From assembly GCF_002953255.1 (NCBI RefSeq), contig NZ_CP026498.1, positions 456,000-519,999 on the forward strand: a stretch of DNA of 64,000 nt, in the 5' to 3' direction. The notes beneath the pieces were generated by a model. The model was not told where the DNA came from and did no database searches. It was given only the letters and a program-made list of their open reading frames with translations. Below, one piece after another: positions 27,172 through 35,383 of this stretch (positions within the stretch are counted from its first letter, which is position 1; each line of letters starts with the position of its first letter). This DNA is from Streptomyces sp. CB01881 (lineage in GTDB: Bacteria > Actinomycetota > Actinomycetes > Streptomycetales > Streptomycetaceae). The translations under genes were made by a program, and so were the position numbers.

Positions 27172-27323
27172 CGGACTGGGGGTTCGCGCACCCGGGGTCG
27201 GCCGCTCGGGGTCGGCCGCTCGGGGCCGACGGCCGGGGATCGGCGGTTCGGAGCCTACGGCCCGGGGTCGGCGATTCGGGGTCAAGGTTTCGGGCTCAGG
27301 GGGTGGGGATCGGGGACTCCGGG

Positions 27324-28094
27324 TCAGCGGTCCGCCTCGACGTAGATCGTCTCGTCCGTGCGGAACGCGGTGTCGAGGTCGGCGACGTCGGCGCGGCCGC
27401 CCTGGCGGTAGGCGCAGTGACGGATCTGCCCCGACTCGAAGCCCGCCCGGGTGAGGACGTGGCGCAGCTCGTCGAGGTCGTAGATCCACTGGTGGCCGTA
27501 GTGGCGGAAGATCTGGTTGACGAGGAAGGCCGGGCGGTCGGGCATCGGCGGGCCGAAGCCCATGGTGGTGAGGCGGCGGCGGTGCTTGGCGAGGAAGCCG
27601 TCGTTGGTGGCGTAGCCGACCAGGTAGCGGGCCAGGTCGGGGGTGGTGAGGCGCAGGACGCCCCCGGGGCGCAGCACACGCCGGGCCTCCCGCAGCCAGC
27701 CGACGGCGACCGGCAGGGTGACGTGCTCGATCAGGTGCTCGGCGTAGACCCAGTCGACGCTGGCGTCGGCGAAGGGCAGCGGCCGGCCGATGTCGAGCTG
27801 GGTGAACCAGCGGTCGCCGTCGACGCGGTAGAGGGTGCCCGGCTCGGTGACGGTGTCGGGGCTGGTCAGGGCGGTGAGGTCGGTGCCGAGGCCGGCCGGG
27901 TGGGCCGTCCGGAAGGCGGCGAACTCAATGCCGGTCAGACCGAGTTCGCGGAAGTCGTGGTGGTCGTACGGGAGCCGGTCGGCCGGTTCGAGGGTCTTGC
28001 AGGTGGCGACCCGGTCGCTGACCTCGTCGAGGCGGGCGGCGAGGCCCTCGGGGTCGTCCCAGTCCCAGCCGGGGAAGGCGTCCTGGTTCTTCAT
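27324..28094 (-). CDS. SAM-dependent methyltransferase (class I)
   Basis: 256 residues from ATG 28094. The core LDIGRPLPFADASVDWVYAE and HLIEHV, then LREARRVLRPGGVLRLTTPD, is the Methyltransf_11-like post-motif region; the glycine-rich motif I is weak. C-terminal FLVNQIFRHYGHQWIYDLDE is typical of a small bacterial group. It would methylate an O, N or C atom of the product. Upstream of the hydrolase and hpgT on the same strand. Confidence 0.8.
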   Translation of the reverse strand: MKNQDAFPGWDWDDPEGLAARLDEVSDRVATCKTLEPADRLPYDHHDFRELGLTGIEFAAFRTAHPAGLGTDLTALTSPDTVTEPGTLYRVDGDRWFTQLDIGRPLPFADASVDWVYAEHLIEHVTLPVAVGWLREARRVLRPGGVLRLTTPDLARYLVGYATNDGFLAKHRRRLTTMGFGPPMPDRPAFLVNQIFRHYGHQWIYDLDELRHVLTRAGFESGQIRHCAYRQGGRADVADLDTAFRTDETIYVEADR

Positions 28095-28271
28095 GGCGTC
28101 GGTCCTTCTGTCGGGGCTGTACGAGCTGCAGGAGCTGTCGGGCTGTGGTCGGGTGGCACGTCAGGCGGCGCATCGGCGCGGGCGGCGCGTCGGGCAGGCG
28201 ACGTCGGGCGGGCGGCTCATCGGGCGCGCCGCGCTCCTCGGCGGGCAGCCCTTCGGGCAGCCGGGCCGTGG

Positions 28272-29363
28272 TCAGACGGGCCAGGGTGCGAGGACCGAGC
28301 GGTCCAGGGCGGCGGGCATGGGGCGGCCCAACAGGGCCAGCGTGTGCTCCAGTTCGTCGCGGAGCAGGCCGAGGACGCGGGCCACGCCGTCCTCTCCCCC
28401 AGTGGCGAGCCCCCAGAGCACCGGGCGGCCGACCAGCACGGCGCGGGCGCCGAGGGCGAGTGCGACCGCGATGTCGGTGCCGGTGCGGACGCCGCCGTCG
28501 AGCAGGGCCGGCACCTCCGGCGGGAGGGCGGCGGCGACCTCGGGGAGGGCGGCGAGGGCGGGCAGCGCGCCGTCCAGCTGGCGGCCGCCGTGGTTGGAGA
28601 CCACGACGGCGTCCACCCCGTGCTCGGCGGCGAGCCGGGCGTCCTCGGCTGTCAGAACGCCCTTGAGGACCAGCGGGAGGCGGGTGCGTTCGCGCAGCCA
28701 GGCCAGGTCCGCCCAGGTCAGGGTGGGGTCGAACTGTTCCAGCGCATGGTCGGCGATGCCGGAGGAGCCGGCGCCGGCCCGGTGGCTGGCGGCCATCAGC
28801 TCCGGGTCGAGGTTGACGGCGCGGATCTGCGGCGGGACGGCGAACCCGTTGCGCAGGTCGCGCAGGCGCCGGCCTATCCGGGGGGCGTCCACGGTCAGCA
28901 TCAGGGCGGTGAAGCCGGCCGCCTCGGCGCGTTCGATCAGCGCGGCGAGCGCGTCGCGGCGGCGCAGCCAGTAGAGCTGGAGCCAGAGCGGCCCGGTGGC
29001 CGCGGCGGCGATGGATTCGAGGGTGCGGCTGGCGAAGATCCCGGCGACGAGCAGCGCGCCGGCCCGTCCGGCTGCCCGGGCGGTCGCCGTCTCGCCGTCC
29101 GGATCGACCAGCCGGTGGTAGGCCATCGGGGCAATCCCGACCGGGAGTTGGAGGTCGGATCCGAGCAGCCGCACGGCGGTCGAGCAGGCGGAGACGTCGA
29201 CGAGCGTGCGCGGCCGCAGTGCGTGGCGGCCGAACATTTCCCGGTTCCCCGCGAGGGTGCGTTCCGCTTCGCTGCCACCCTCGATGAAGTCCCATATTTC
29301 TGGTGGAAGTTGGGCGCGTGCAGCGCGCTCGATCCCGGCCAGCGTGAGCAGTCCCACGGGCAT
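28272..29363 (-). CDS. hmo: 4-hydroxymandelate oxidase (FMN-dependent alpha-hydroxy acid oxidase)
   Basis: 363 residues from ATG 29363 with GGGAGCGAGG upstream. TIM-barrel FMN enzyme: PVGIAPMAYHRL, LVLKGVLTAEDA (Lys234), catalytic VVVSNHGGRQLDG (His258, Arg261) and DGGVRTGTDIAVALALGA with LVGRPVLW. The segment IGRRLRDLRNGFAVP is a hallmark I recognise from the Hmo of glycopeptide clusters. It oxidises L-4-hydroxymandelate to 4-hydroxybenzoylformate with O2. It supplies the keto acid used by the HpgT-like enzyme, and perhaps by the E1 pair. Confidence 0.9.
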   Translation of the reverse strand: MPVGLLTLAGIERAARAQLPPEIWDFIEGGSEAERTLAGNREMFGRHALRPRTLVDVSACSTAVRLLGSDLQLPVGIAPMAYHRLVDPDGETATARAAGRAGALLVAGIFASRTLESIAAAATGPLWLQLYWLRRRDALAALIERAEAAGFTALMLTVDAPRIGRRLRDLRNGFAVPPQIRAVNLDPELMAASHRAGAGSSGIADHALEQFDPTLTWADLAWLRERTRLPLVLKGVLTAEDARLAAEHGVDAVVVSNHGGRQLDGALPALAALPEVAAALPPEVPALLDGGVRTGTDIAVALALGARAVLVGRPVLWGLATGGEDGVARVLGLLRDELEHTLALLGRPMPAALDRSVLAPWPV

Positions 29364-29426
29364 CCTCGCTCCCGGACGGCCGCGCTCGGACCAGTCCCGG
29401 TTCCGCAGCGTAGGAGGTCCGCACCA

Positions 29427-29455
29427 GATTGGTATAGACCTTGATTTGACCAATC
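29427..29455. promoter_or_regulatory. Putative operator: GATTGGT-N15-ACCAATC with DasR-like core
   Basis: In the 170-bp divergent gap between hmo (-) and the ligase (+) a perfect 7-bp inverted repeat flanks 15 bp. Overlapping its left arm, ATTGGTATAGACC matches the DasR responsive-element consensus core TGGTCTAGACC at 10 of 11 positions (11/16 over the full site, 29428-29443). A nearby second TTGACC...ATTGGTT occurs at 29481-29495. The region is distinctly low in GC. One or more regulators probably bind here; the identity is inferred from motif similarity only. Confidence 0.45.
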
Positions 29456-29534
29456 GTCTGTGCAAAGGTCTGGCAACGGAATTGACCGTATTGGTTGAGA
29501 ACGGCGTCCATGTCAAATCTCCTCACTGCGTGGA

Positions 29535-30965
29535 GTGGCGTTGACCGGCATTTCCCTCTCATCACTTCCGCCCTCTTCACCGCCGCACGCCGACGCCCCC
29601 CACCACTGGGTGGAACGGTTGCTGCTGGCCGGCCCCGGGGGCGAGGAGTGCCTTCACTTCGGCACACCCGTCGACCGTGACGCGCTGCGCGCCCTGGTCG
29701 GCGAGCAGGTCGAGCGGCTGGCCGCGGCCGGCCTGGTGCCGGGCGGAACGGCCGCACTGCGGCTGCCGCCCTCACTGGGCTTCGTCGCCGCTCTGCTGGC
29801 CTGCTGGCAACTGCGCGCCCAGGTGGCCCTGCTGGACCACCGGCTGACCGACCACGAGGTCGACCTCGCGGTCGGACGGCTGGCCCCGCAGGTGCTGGTA
29901 GGGTCCGAGCACCGGACCTCGGCGGCGCTGCGCGGCTTCTCCGAGGTCGATCCGGTGGCCGTCCGGCTGCCGGGCGGGCGACCGGCGGCCACCGGCCACG
30001 TGCTGGTCCAGCTCAGCTCCGGATCCACCGGTCCGGCCAAGGTCATCGCCCGCACCGCCGGCGACCTCGTCCGTGAACTCACCTGCTACCGAAAGCTGGT
30101 GGACTTCCCGGGCGAGGGCGATCGGGTGGTGCTGCTCTCCTCGGTGGTGCACGTGCTCGGACTGGTCGGCGGACTGCTGAACAGCCTGCACGCCCGCGCA
30201 CCGCTGACCGTGCCGGCCCGGATGACGGCCGCGGGCATCCTCGCCGCCGTCGCCGCGGAACGGGAACGGCCGACCACCGTGATCGGCGTCCCCTTCCACG
30301 CCGAACTGCTGGCCGGCGCGGCCTCGCCACCCCCGTTGCCCCGGCTGCGGCGGATGGTGGTGGCCGGGGAGCTGGTCCGCCCGGGCCTGCCGGCCGCCTT
30401 CACCGCGGCGTACGGCGTCCCGCTGGGCACCATGTACGGGATGACCGAACTCGGCGTCATCGCCACCGACCTGACCGGCCGACTGCACCCGGCCAAACAG
30501 CCGGTGGACGGCATGGACCTCCGGCTGGTGGACGGGGAGTTGCAGATCGGGACGGCCGCCTCGCCGTACCCCGGCCTGGACGACCCGACCCGCTGGTCGG
30601 ACGGCTGGCTGCACACCCGGGACGCCGCGGTCCTGGAGCCGGCCACCGGGCTGGTCACCGTGCTCGGCCGCCGGGACTCGCAGGTCTCGATCGGCGGGCT
30701 CAAGGTGGACCTCACCGAGGTCGAGCAGACCCTGGCGGCCCTGCCGGAGGTCCGCGAGGCCGTGGTGGTCTTCGACGAGGGCGCCATCGAGGCGTACCTC
30801 GCCGCCGAGGACGGTGCGGACCACACGCTCGTCCAGGAGCGGCTGGTCCGGGAGCTCGCCGCCTACAAGCGGCCCCGCCGGCTGGCCTTCCTGCCGCAGC
30901 TGCCGCGCACCGCCACCGGGAAGCTGCTGCGCGACCCGGCCGTCCTGCGGGCGGCCGCCCGCTGA
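29535..30965 (+). CDS. ANL-superfamily acyl/aryl ligase 1
   Basis: 476 residues from GTG 29535; a TTG at 29541 with GGAG upstream is equally possible. Adenylation motifs: LVQLSSGSTGPAKVIAR (A3, P-loop), GTMYGMTELGVIA (A5), WLHTRDAA (A7), GRRDSQVSIGGLKVDLTEVE (A8) and PRTATGKLLR with the catalytic Lys (A10). It activates a carboxylic acid as acyl-AMP and transfers it to CoA or a carrier protein. Two ACP genes follow directly, so loading one of them is likely. Size fits benzoate-CoA/acyl-CoA ligases; substrate not readable. Confidence 0.85.
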   Translation: MALTGISLSSLPPSSPPHADAPHHWVERLLLAGPGGEECLHFGTPVDRDALRALVGEQVERLAAAGLVPGGTAALRLPPSLGFVAALLACWQLRAQVALLDHRLTDHEVDLAVGRLAPQVLVGSEHRTSAALRGFSEVDPVAVRLPGGRPAATGHVLVQLSSGSTGPAKVIARTAGDLVRELTCYRKLVDFPGEGDRVVLLSSVVHVLGLVGGLLNSLHARAPLTVPARMTAAGILAAVAAERERPTTVIGVPFHAELLAGAASPPPLPRLRRMVVAGELVRPGLPAAFTAAYGVPLGTMYGMTELGVIATDLTGRLHPAKQPVDGMDLRLVDGELQIGTAASPYPGLDDPTRWSDGWLHTRDAAVLEPATGLVTVLGRRDSQVSIGGLKVDLTEVEQTLAALPEVREAVVVFDEGAIEAYLAAEDGADHTLVQERLVRELAAYKRPRRLAFLPQLPRTATGKLLRDPAVLRAAAR

Positions 30966-31167
30966 ACCGCGGTTCCCCGCCGAACCCGGTCCGCCCACCC
31001 GCCCGAACGCAGTATCCGCATTGCCCTTCCCGGCCGGGCCGACGCGAATACCCCTCCGTCCCCGCGGCACCTTCACCGCGGGACCGGAGCGGCCCTCCCG
31101 TCGCACCCGAACGGAATTCCCCGACGAACCGCACGCGCCGCCGCGTGCAGGCACCAAGGAGCACACC

Positions 31168-31443
31168 ATGCAGGACCGCATCCGCGAGTTCGTCCTCGCC
31201 GCGCTGGCCGAGATGCAGTACGACGTCTCCGAGGTCACCGGCGACACCGACCTCGGCCCGGCCGGGCTCGACCTGGAGTCGCTCGCCCTCGCCGACCTCT
31301 CCGTGCAGGTCGAGGACGAGTTCGGGGTCAAGTTCGACCTGGACGAGATGGAGAGCACCGCGCTGATGACGCTGGACCAGTTCACCGCCGACGTCGCCGA
31401 GCGCGTCGCCGCTTCCACGGCCACCTCGGGCAGCCCGGCGTGA
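31168..31443 (+). CDS. Acyl carrier protein 1
   Basis: 91 residues from ATG 31168 with AAGGAG. GLDLESLALADLSVQVEDEF carries the pantetheine Ser38 (ESL). Typical helical ACP ending TADVAERVAAST. It overlaps the next ACP by GTGA and starts the coupled block of ACP-ACP-KS-KS genes. Confidence 0.93.
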   Translation: MQDRIREFVLAALAEMQYDVSEVTGDTDLGPAGLDLESLALADLSVQVEDEFGVKFDLDEMESTALMTLDQFTADVAERVAASTATSGSPA

Positions 31444-31730
31444 CCGGCCCCGGCCTCCCCGACCGGGCCGAGGTGGTGGAGATCCTGGCGGCGTTCGGGC
31501 AGCGCGCCGCCGACTCCGTTCCCGAGGAGCTCGGATCACTCGAACTCACCTGGCTGATCGCCGAGTTCGAGCAGCGCTACGGCATCGAAGCGGACCTCGA
31601 CGACGAAGCTTTCGAGGCGATCCGGACCGTGGACGACGCCACCGCGGTACTCCGCGCCGCCGTCCTGGCCGACGCCGCGAGCGCGCCGGCCGCGCCCGTT
31701 CCCGCGACGCCCGGGGCCGCACCGTCATGA
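31440..31730 (+). CDS. Acyl carrier protein 2
   Basis: 96 residues from GTG 31440. The motif EELGSLELTWLIAEFEQRYG has Ser33 in a GSL setting instead of DSL; a 20-residue Ala/Pro tail follows the domain. Paired, non-identical ACPs are a feature of aryl-polyene-type discrete systems. Translationally coupled at both ends. Confidence 0.9.
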   Translation: MTGPGLPDRAEVVEILAAFGQRAADSVPEELGSLELTWLIAEFEQRYGIEADLDDEAFEAIRTVDDATAVLRAAVLADAASAPAAPVPATPGAAPS

Positions 31731-32914
31731 CCGGCCACGCCCCGCCCGTCACCGGCACCGCCGTCCGGCCCGTGGTCACCGGTGTCGGCGTGCTCAGCGC
31801 GGCCGGCACCGGGCTCGGCGCGCTCGCCGAGGCCGCCGCCCACGGCAAGGCCGCCTTCACCACGGTGACCCGGTTCGACGTCTCCGCCCGCCGCACCACC
31901 CGGGCCGCGCTGCTGCCCGAGCCGACGGGGCTGGCCGACGCCGTACTGGACGCCGTGGACCAGGCCTGCCGCCAGGCCGGCCTGCCCGCCGGGGCCACCG
32001 AGCACGCCGGGGCCACTGCACTCGCCGATCCCACCGGGGACGCCGGCCCGGGCGACCCGGGCATGCCCGTCCTGCTCGCGCTCCACAGCGACCTGCGCAC
32101 CCGGGCGGTCACCACGGCCGTCGCCACCGGGGCGGCCGCCGTGTGGGGGGTCCCGGGCGTCACCCGGGTCTACACCGGTGCCTGCGTCGCGGCCGGCACC
32201 GCGGTGGCCGACGCCGCCGCGCTGGTCGCCGCCGGGCGGCACCCCCGGGTGCTGGTCGCGGCCGGGCACCTGGTCGAGCCGGGCGTCTTCGCGGCCTTCG
32301 ACGCGGGCCGGGCGCTCTCCCGCGACGGCGAGCTGCGCCCGTTCAGCGCGGGCCGCACCGGCACCCTGCTCGGCGACGCGGCGGCGGCCGTGGTCGTCGA
32401 GGCCGAGCCCGCAGCCGAGCGGCGCGGCGCGACCGTGCTCGCCCGGCTGGCCGGCTGGGGCCGGACCGGCGACGCCCATCATGTCTGCCGCCCCGAGCCG
32501 GACGGCGGGGGCGCGGCGCGGGCCGTCCAGGCCGCACTCGCCCGGGCCGGCGTCGGCCCGGCGGAGATCGGCTACGTCAACGCCAACGGCACCGGCTCGC
32601 CACTGGCCGACCGGGCCGAGGCGAGTGCCCTGCGCCGGGTCTTCGGGGCGCACGCCGAACGGCTGCCGGTGAGCTCCAGCAAGTCCGTCCACGGCCACGC
32701 CCTGGAGGCCTCCGCACTCCTCGAACTGGCCGTCACCATAGCCACGTTGAGCGACGGCAGACTGCCGGTCAACGCCGGCTGGCTCGGCCCGGACCCGGAC
32801 GTCGGCCTCGACCTCGTCCTCGACGGCCCGCGCACCGCCGGGCCGCGCTACGCGCTCACCCTCAACTCCGCGTTCGGCGGCGCCAACACCGCACTCCTGG
32901 TGGCCGCCCGATGA
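31727..32914 (+). CDS. KASII-fold ketosynthase with His-to-Asn change (C-N-H)
   Basis: 395 residues from ATG 31727 (ATGA overlap). KASI/II fold starting VVTGVGVLSAAGTGLGALAE. Nucleophile Cys153 in YTGACVAAG, and Lys319/His324 in SSSKSVHGHALEA, are kept. The first catalytic His, normally in NAHGTGT, is Asn287 in VNANGTGS. This should impair decarboxylative condensation. The protein may act as an acyltransferase, an initiation or transfer KS, or a partner of the full KS at 35380. The next gene is a chain-length-factor-like protein. Confidence 0.88.
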   Translation: MTGHAPPVTGTAVRPVVTGVGVLSAAGTGLGALAEAAAHGKAAFTTVTRFDVSARRTTRAALLPEPTGLADAVLDAVDQACRQAGLPAGATEHAGATALADPTGDAGPGDPGMPVLLALHSDLRTRAVTTAVATGAAAVWGVPGVTRVYTGACVAAGTAVADAAALVAAGRHPRVLVAAGHLVEPGVFAAFDAGRALSRDGELRPFSAGRTGTLLGDAAAAVVVEAEPAAERRGATVLARLAGWGRTGDAHHVCRPEPDGGGAARAVQAALARAGVGPAEIGYVNANGTGSPLADRAEASALRRVFGAHAERLPVSSSKSVHGHALEASALLELAVTIATLSDGRLPVNAGWLGPDPDVGLDLVLDGPRTAGPRYALTLNSAFGGANTALLVAAR

Positions 32915-33558
32915 CCGAGCTGCGCATCCTCTCCCAGGCCCGCTGGCCGGACCCCGAGCGCGCCGACCCCGACCTGCCCGACCGGCTGCCCCCGGTCCCC
33001 GGCTTCTCCGCCTCCTCCTTCAACCCGCTGGTCGCCGAGGCCGCCGAGCGCTGCCTGCGCGCCCGCCACGGCGCCGCCCCGGCGCCCGGCCGGACCGCCC
33101 TGCTGCTGGCCAGCGCCAGCGGCGACCGCGCCACCGCCCGGGCCATCGACGAGGCCGCGTCCTCCGGTCGGCGGGTGCCTCCGCTGCTGTTCTTCCAGTC
33201 CAACCCGAACGCCGTCCTCGGGCACATCGCCGCCCGCTGGGGACTGACCGGGCCCGTGGTGGCGATCAGCCCGGTGGAGGCGCCGCCGGGCGGGCTGCCG
33301 CAGGACGCACTCGACCTCGCCGCCCTGCTCCTCGCGGACGGCGACGCCGACCACGTCCTGATCGTCGCCGCGGAACAGGCCGACCCCGGCCCCGGCGAAC
33401 GCGCCGACACCTCCGAACCGGGCAGCACCGAACCGGCCGACGCCGCCGAACCGGGCGCCTCCGAACCGGGCCATGCCTCCGGGCAGGCGGCCACCGGACC
33501 GGACGACGGCAGGACCGGCACGGACCGGGCCGTCGCCGTCCTCGTCACCACCGCCTGA
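32911..33558 (+). CDS. Beta-ketoacyl synthase-like (Ketoacyl-synt_2) protein, no active-site Cys
   Basis: 215 residues from ATG 32911 (ATGA overlap). SQARWPDP, PGFSASSFNPLVAEAAERCL and FFQSNPNAVLGHIAARWGLT match the short N-terminal ketosynthase family (PF13723-type) found in aryl-polyene clusters. The nucleophile position reads AISPVEAPPG, without Cys. The last 60 residues are an acidic Ser/Glu/Pro-rich tail. It likely pairs with a ketosynthase as a structural or chain-length partner. Confidence 0.75.
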   Translation: MTELRILSQARWPDPERADPDLPDRLPPVPGFSASSFNPLVAEAAERCLRARHGAAPAPGRTALLLASASGDRATARAIDEAASSGRRVPPLLFFQSNPNAVLGHIAARWGLTGPVVAISPVEAPPGGLPQDALDLAALLLADGDADHVLIVAAEQADPGPGERADTSEPGSTEPADAAEPGASEPGHASGQAATGPDDGRTGTDRAVAVLVTTA

Positions 33559-33763
33559 CCGCACGCAGCACCCCGCACCACCGTCACCCGGGACCACCGT
33601 CACCCGAGAGCACCGCCACACCACTGCCCCCGGCCGCGCCGCCGTCACCCGGGCGCACAGCAGCACCACCCGAGCGCACACCGTCACCCCGCACCCGCGC
33701 GAGCGGCCCCGCACGCCGCGTCCCGCCGCAGTACGCCCAGCACCATGGGAAGGATCCACCACC

Positions 33764-35383
33764 GTGAGCATCCGCAGTATCCGCACCCTCCTGGCGGACG
33801 ACCCGGACGTCGGCGCCGGCAACGTCCTGTCCAGCCGGCTGGCCCTGGGCCCCGGCCTGGACGAACCGCTGCTGACCTTCGACACCCCGGTGGACGACCA
33901 CGCCGCCTGGCAGCCCTTCACCCTGCACGAGCTGGACCGCGCCGTCCGGGCCCGCGCCGCCGCGCTGCACGCGCTCGGCGTCGGCCGCCGCGACCCGGTG
34001 GTGGTGTACGCGTCCGACGCCGCCGAGCACGTGCTCGCCTTCCTCGCGCTCGCCCGGCTCGGCGCCATCCCGGCACTGCTCAATCCCAACCTCGACGGTG
34101 AGCGCGCCGCCCGCTACATCGCCAGGCTGGGGCCGGTCGGCATCCTCGCCGACCCGGCGCACCTGGCCGCACTGGCCGGACACGACGCCGGTGCGCCGGC
34201 GTTCCCGGAGATCTCCACGCTCGGCGCGGGTGACCCGGAGGCCGCGCCCGCGCCCTACCGGCACTGGTCGGGCGACCCGGTGGCGATCACCCACTCCTCC
34301 GGCACCACCGGGATGCCCAAGGCCGTCGTCCACTCGCACGCGAGCCTGTACGCGGCGATCCGGCACCGCCTCCGGCTGCCCCGCCCGCAGGGGCAGGACC
34401 GGATGCTCAGCGCACTGCCCGCGCCGCACGCGGCCACCCTGATCGCCCTCAACCTGGCGCTCAGCTCCCACACCCGACTCGCCGTGCTCTCCCGGCAGTC
34501 GGGGGCCGGGGTGCTGGACGCAATCGAGGACTGGCGGCCCACCGGGGTGATCGGCTTCGCCGCCACCTGGGCCGAGCTGGCCCATCACGACTTGTCCGCA
34601 CGGGAGTTGGCGTCGGTCGCGCTCTGGTGGAACACCGGCGACTGCGCCCACGAGGTGCACATCCGGCGGCTGATCGCGGCCGGCAGCCGCGAGTCGGTGA
34701 CCCGGGAGGGCCGGGTCCGCCTGCCCGGTTCGCTGTTCGTCGACGGCCTCGGCTCCACCGAGATGGGCCACTCGCACTTCTTCATCACCCACGGCCCCGG
34801 TACCGAGCGGTACGGCCGCTGCGTCGGCCGCCCGCACGCCTTCGTCGACTGCGAGGTCGTCGGAGCGGACGGCGAGCCGCTCGGGCCGGGCGAGGTCGGC
34901 GAACTCGCCACCTCCTCCCCCACCCTGGCGCTCGGCTACTGGAACGACTCGGCCACCACCTTCCGGACCAGGCTCCGCGGCCGCTTCCTCACCGGCGACC
35001 TGATGTACCGCGACGAGGAGGGCTACTACTACCACGTGGACCGGCTCGTCGACTCGGTCGAACTCGGCAGCGGCAAGCGGCTGTTCACCGCCATGTCGGA
35101 GGAACGCGTGCTGGCCGCCTGCCCCGACGTGGCGGACTGCACGGTGGTCGCGGTACGGGCCGGCGGGCAGGTGGTCACCGACGTGCTGCTGGTCCTGGCC
35201 CCGGGCGCCGACCCGTCGGCCGACCGCACCAAGGCGGTCACCTCCGCACTCGACGAGGCCGCCGCGGCCACCGTCCGCCAGGTGCTGGTGGTGACCGGCG
35301 ACGACATCCCGCTCGGCCCGACCGGCAAGGTCCGCAAGGTGCTGCTGCGCCAGCGCCACCTCGAATCGGTGACCGGCCGGTGA
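33764..35383 (+). CDS. ANL-superfamily acyl ligase 2
   Basis: 539 residues from GTG 33764, chosen over an out-of-frame ATG at 33745 because GGAAGGA precedes it. Motifs: ITHSSGTTGMPKAVVHSH (A3), DGLGSTEMGHSHF (A5), LTGDLMYRDEEGYYYHVDR (A7) and GPTGKVRKVLLRQ with the A10 Lys. The A8 hinge is unusual (DSVELGSGKRLF). Class I adenylate-forming enzyme for a second acid. It overlaps the downstream ketosynthase by GTGA, so it probably loads the substrate that KS uses. Confidence 0.88.
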   Translation: MSIRSIRTLLADDPDVGAGNVLSSRLALGPGLDEPLLTFDTPVDDHAAWQPFTLHELDRAVRARAAALHALGVGRRDPVVVYASDAAEHVLAFLALARLGAIPALLNPNLDGERAARYIARLGPVGILADPAHLAALAGHDAGAPAFPEISTLGAGDPEAAPAPYRHWSGDPVAITHSSGTTGMPKAVVHSHASLYAAIRHRLRLPRPQGQDRMLSALPAPHAATLIALNLALSSHTRLAVLSRQSGAGVLDAIEDWRPTGVIGFAATWAELAHHDLSARELASVALWWNTGDCAHEVHIRRLIAAGSRESVTREGRVRLPGSLFVDGLGSTEMGHSHFFITHGPGTERYGRCVGRPHAFVDCEVVGADGEPLGPGEVGELATSSPTLALGYWNDSATTFRTRLRGRFLTGDLMYRDEEGYYYHVDRLVDSVELGSGKRLFTAMSEERVLAACPDVADCTVVAVRAGGQVVTDVLLVLAPGADPSADRTKAVTSALDEAAAATVRQVLVVTGDDIPLGPTGKVRKVLLRQRHLESVTGR

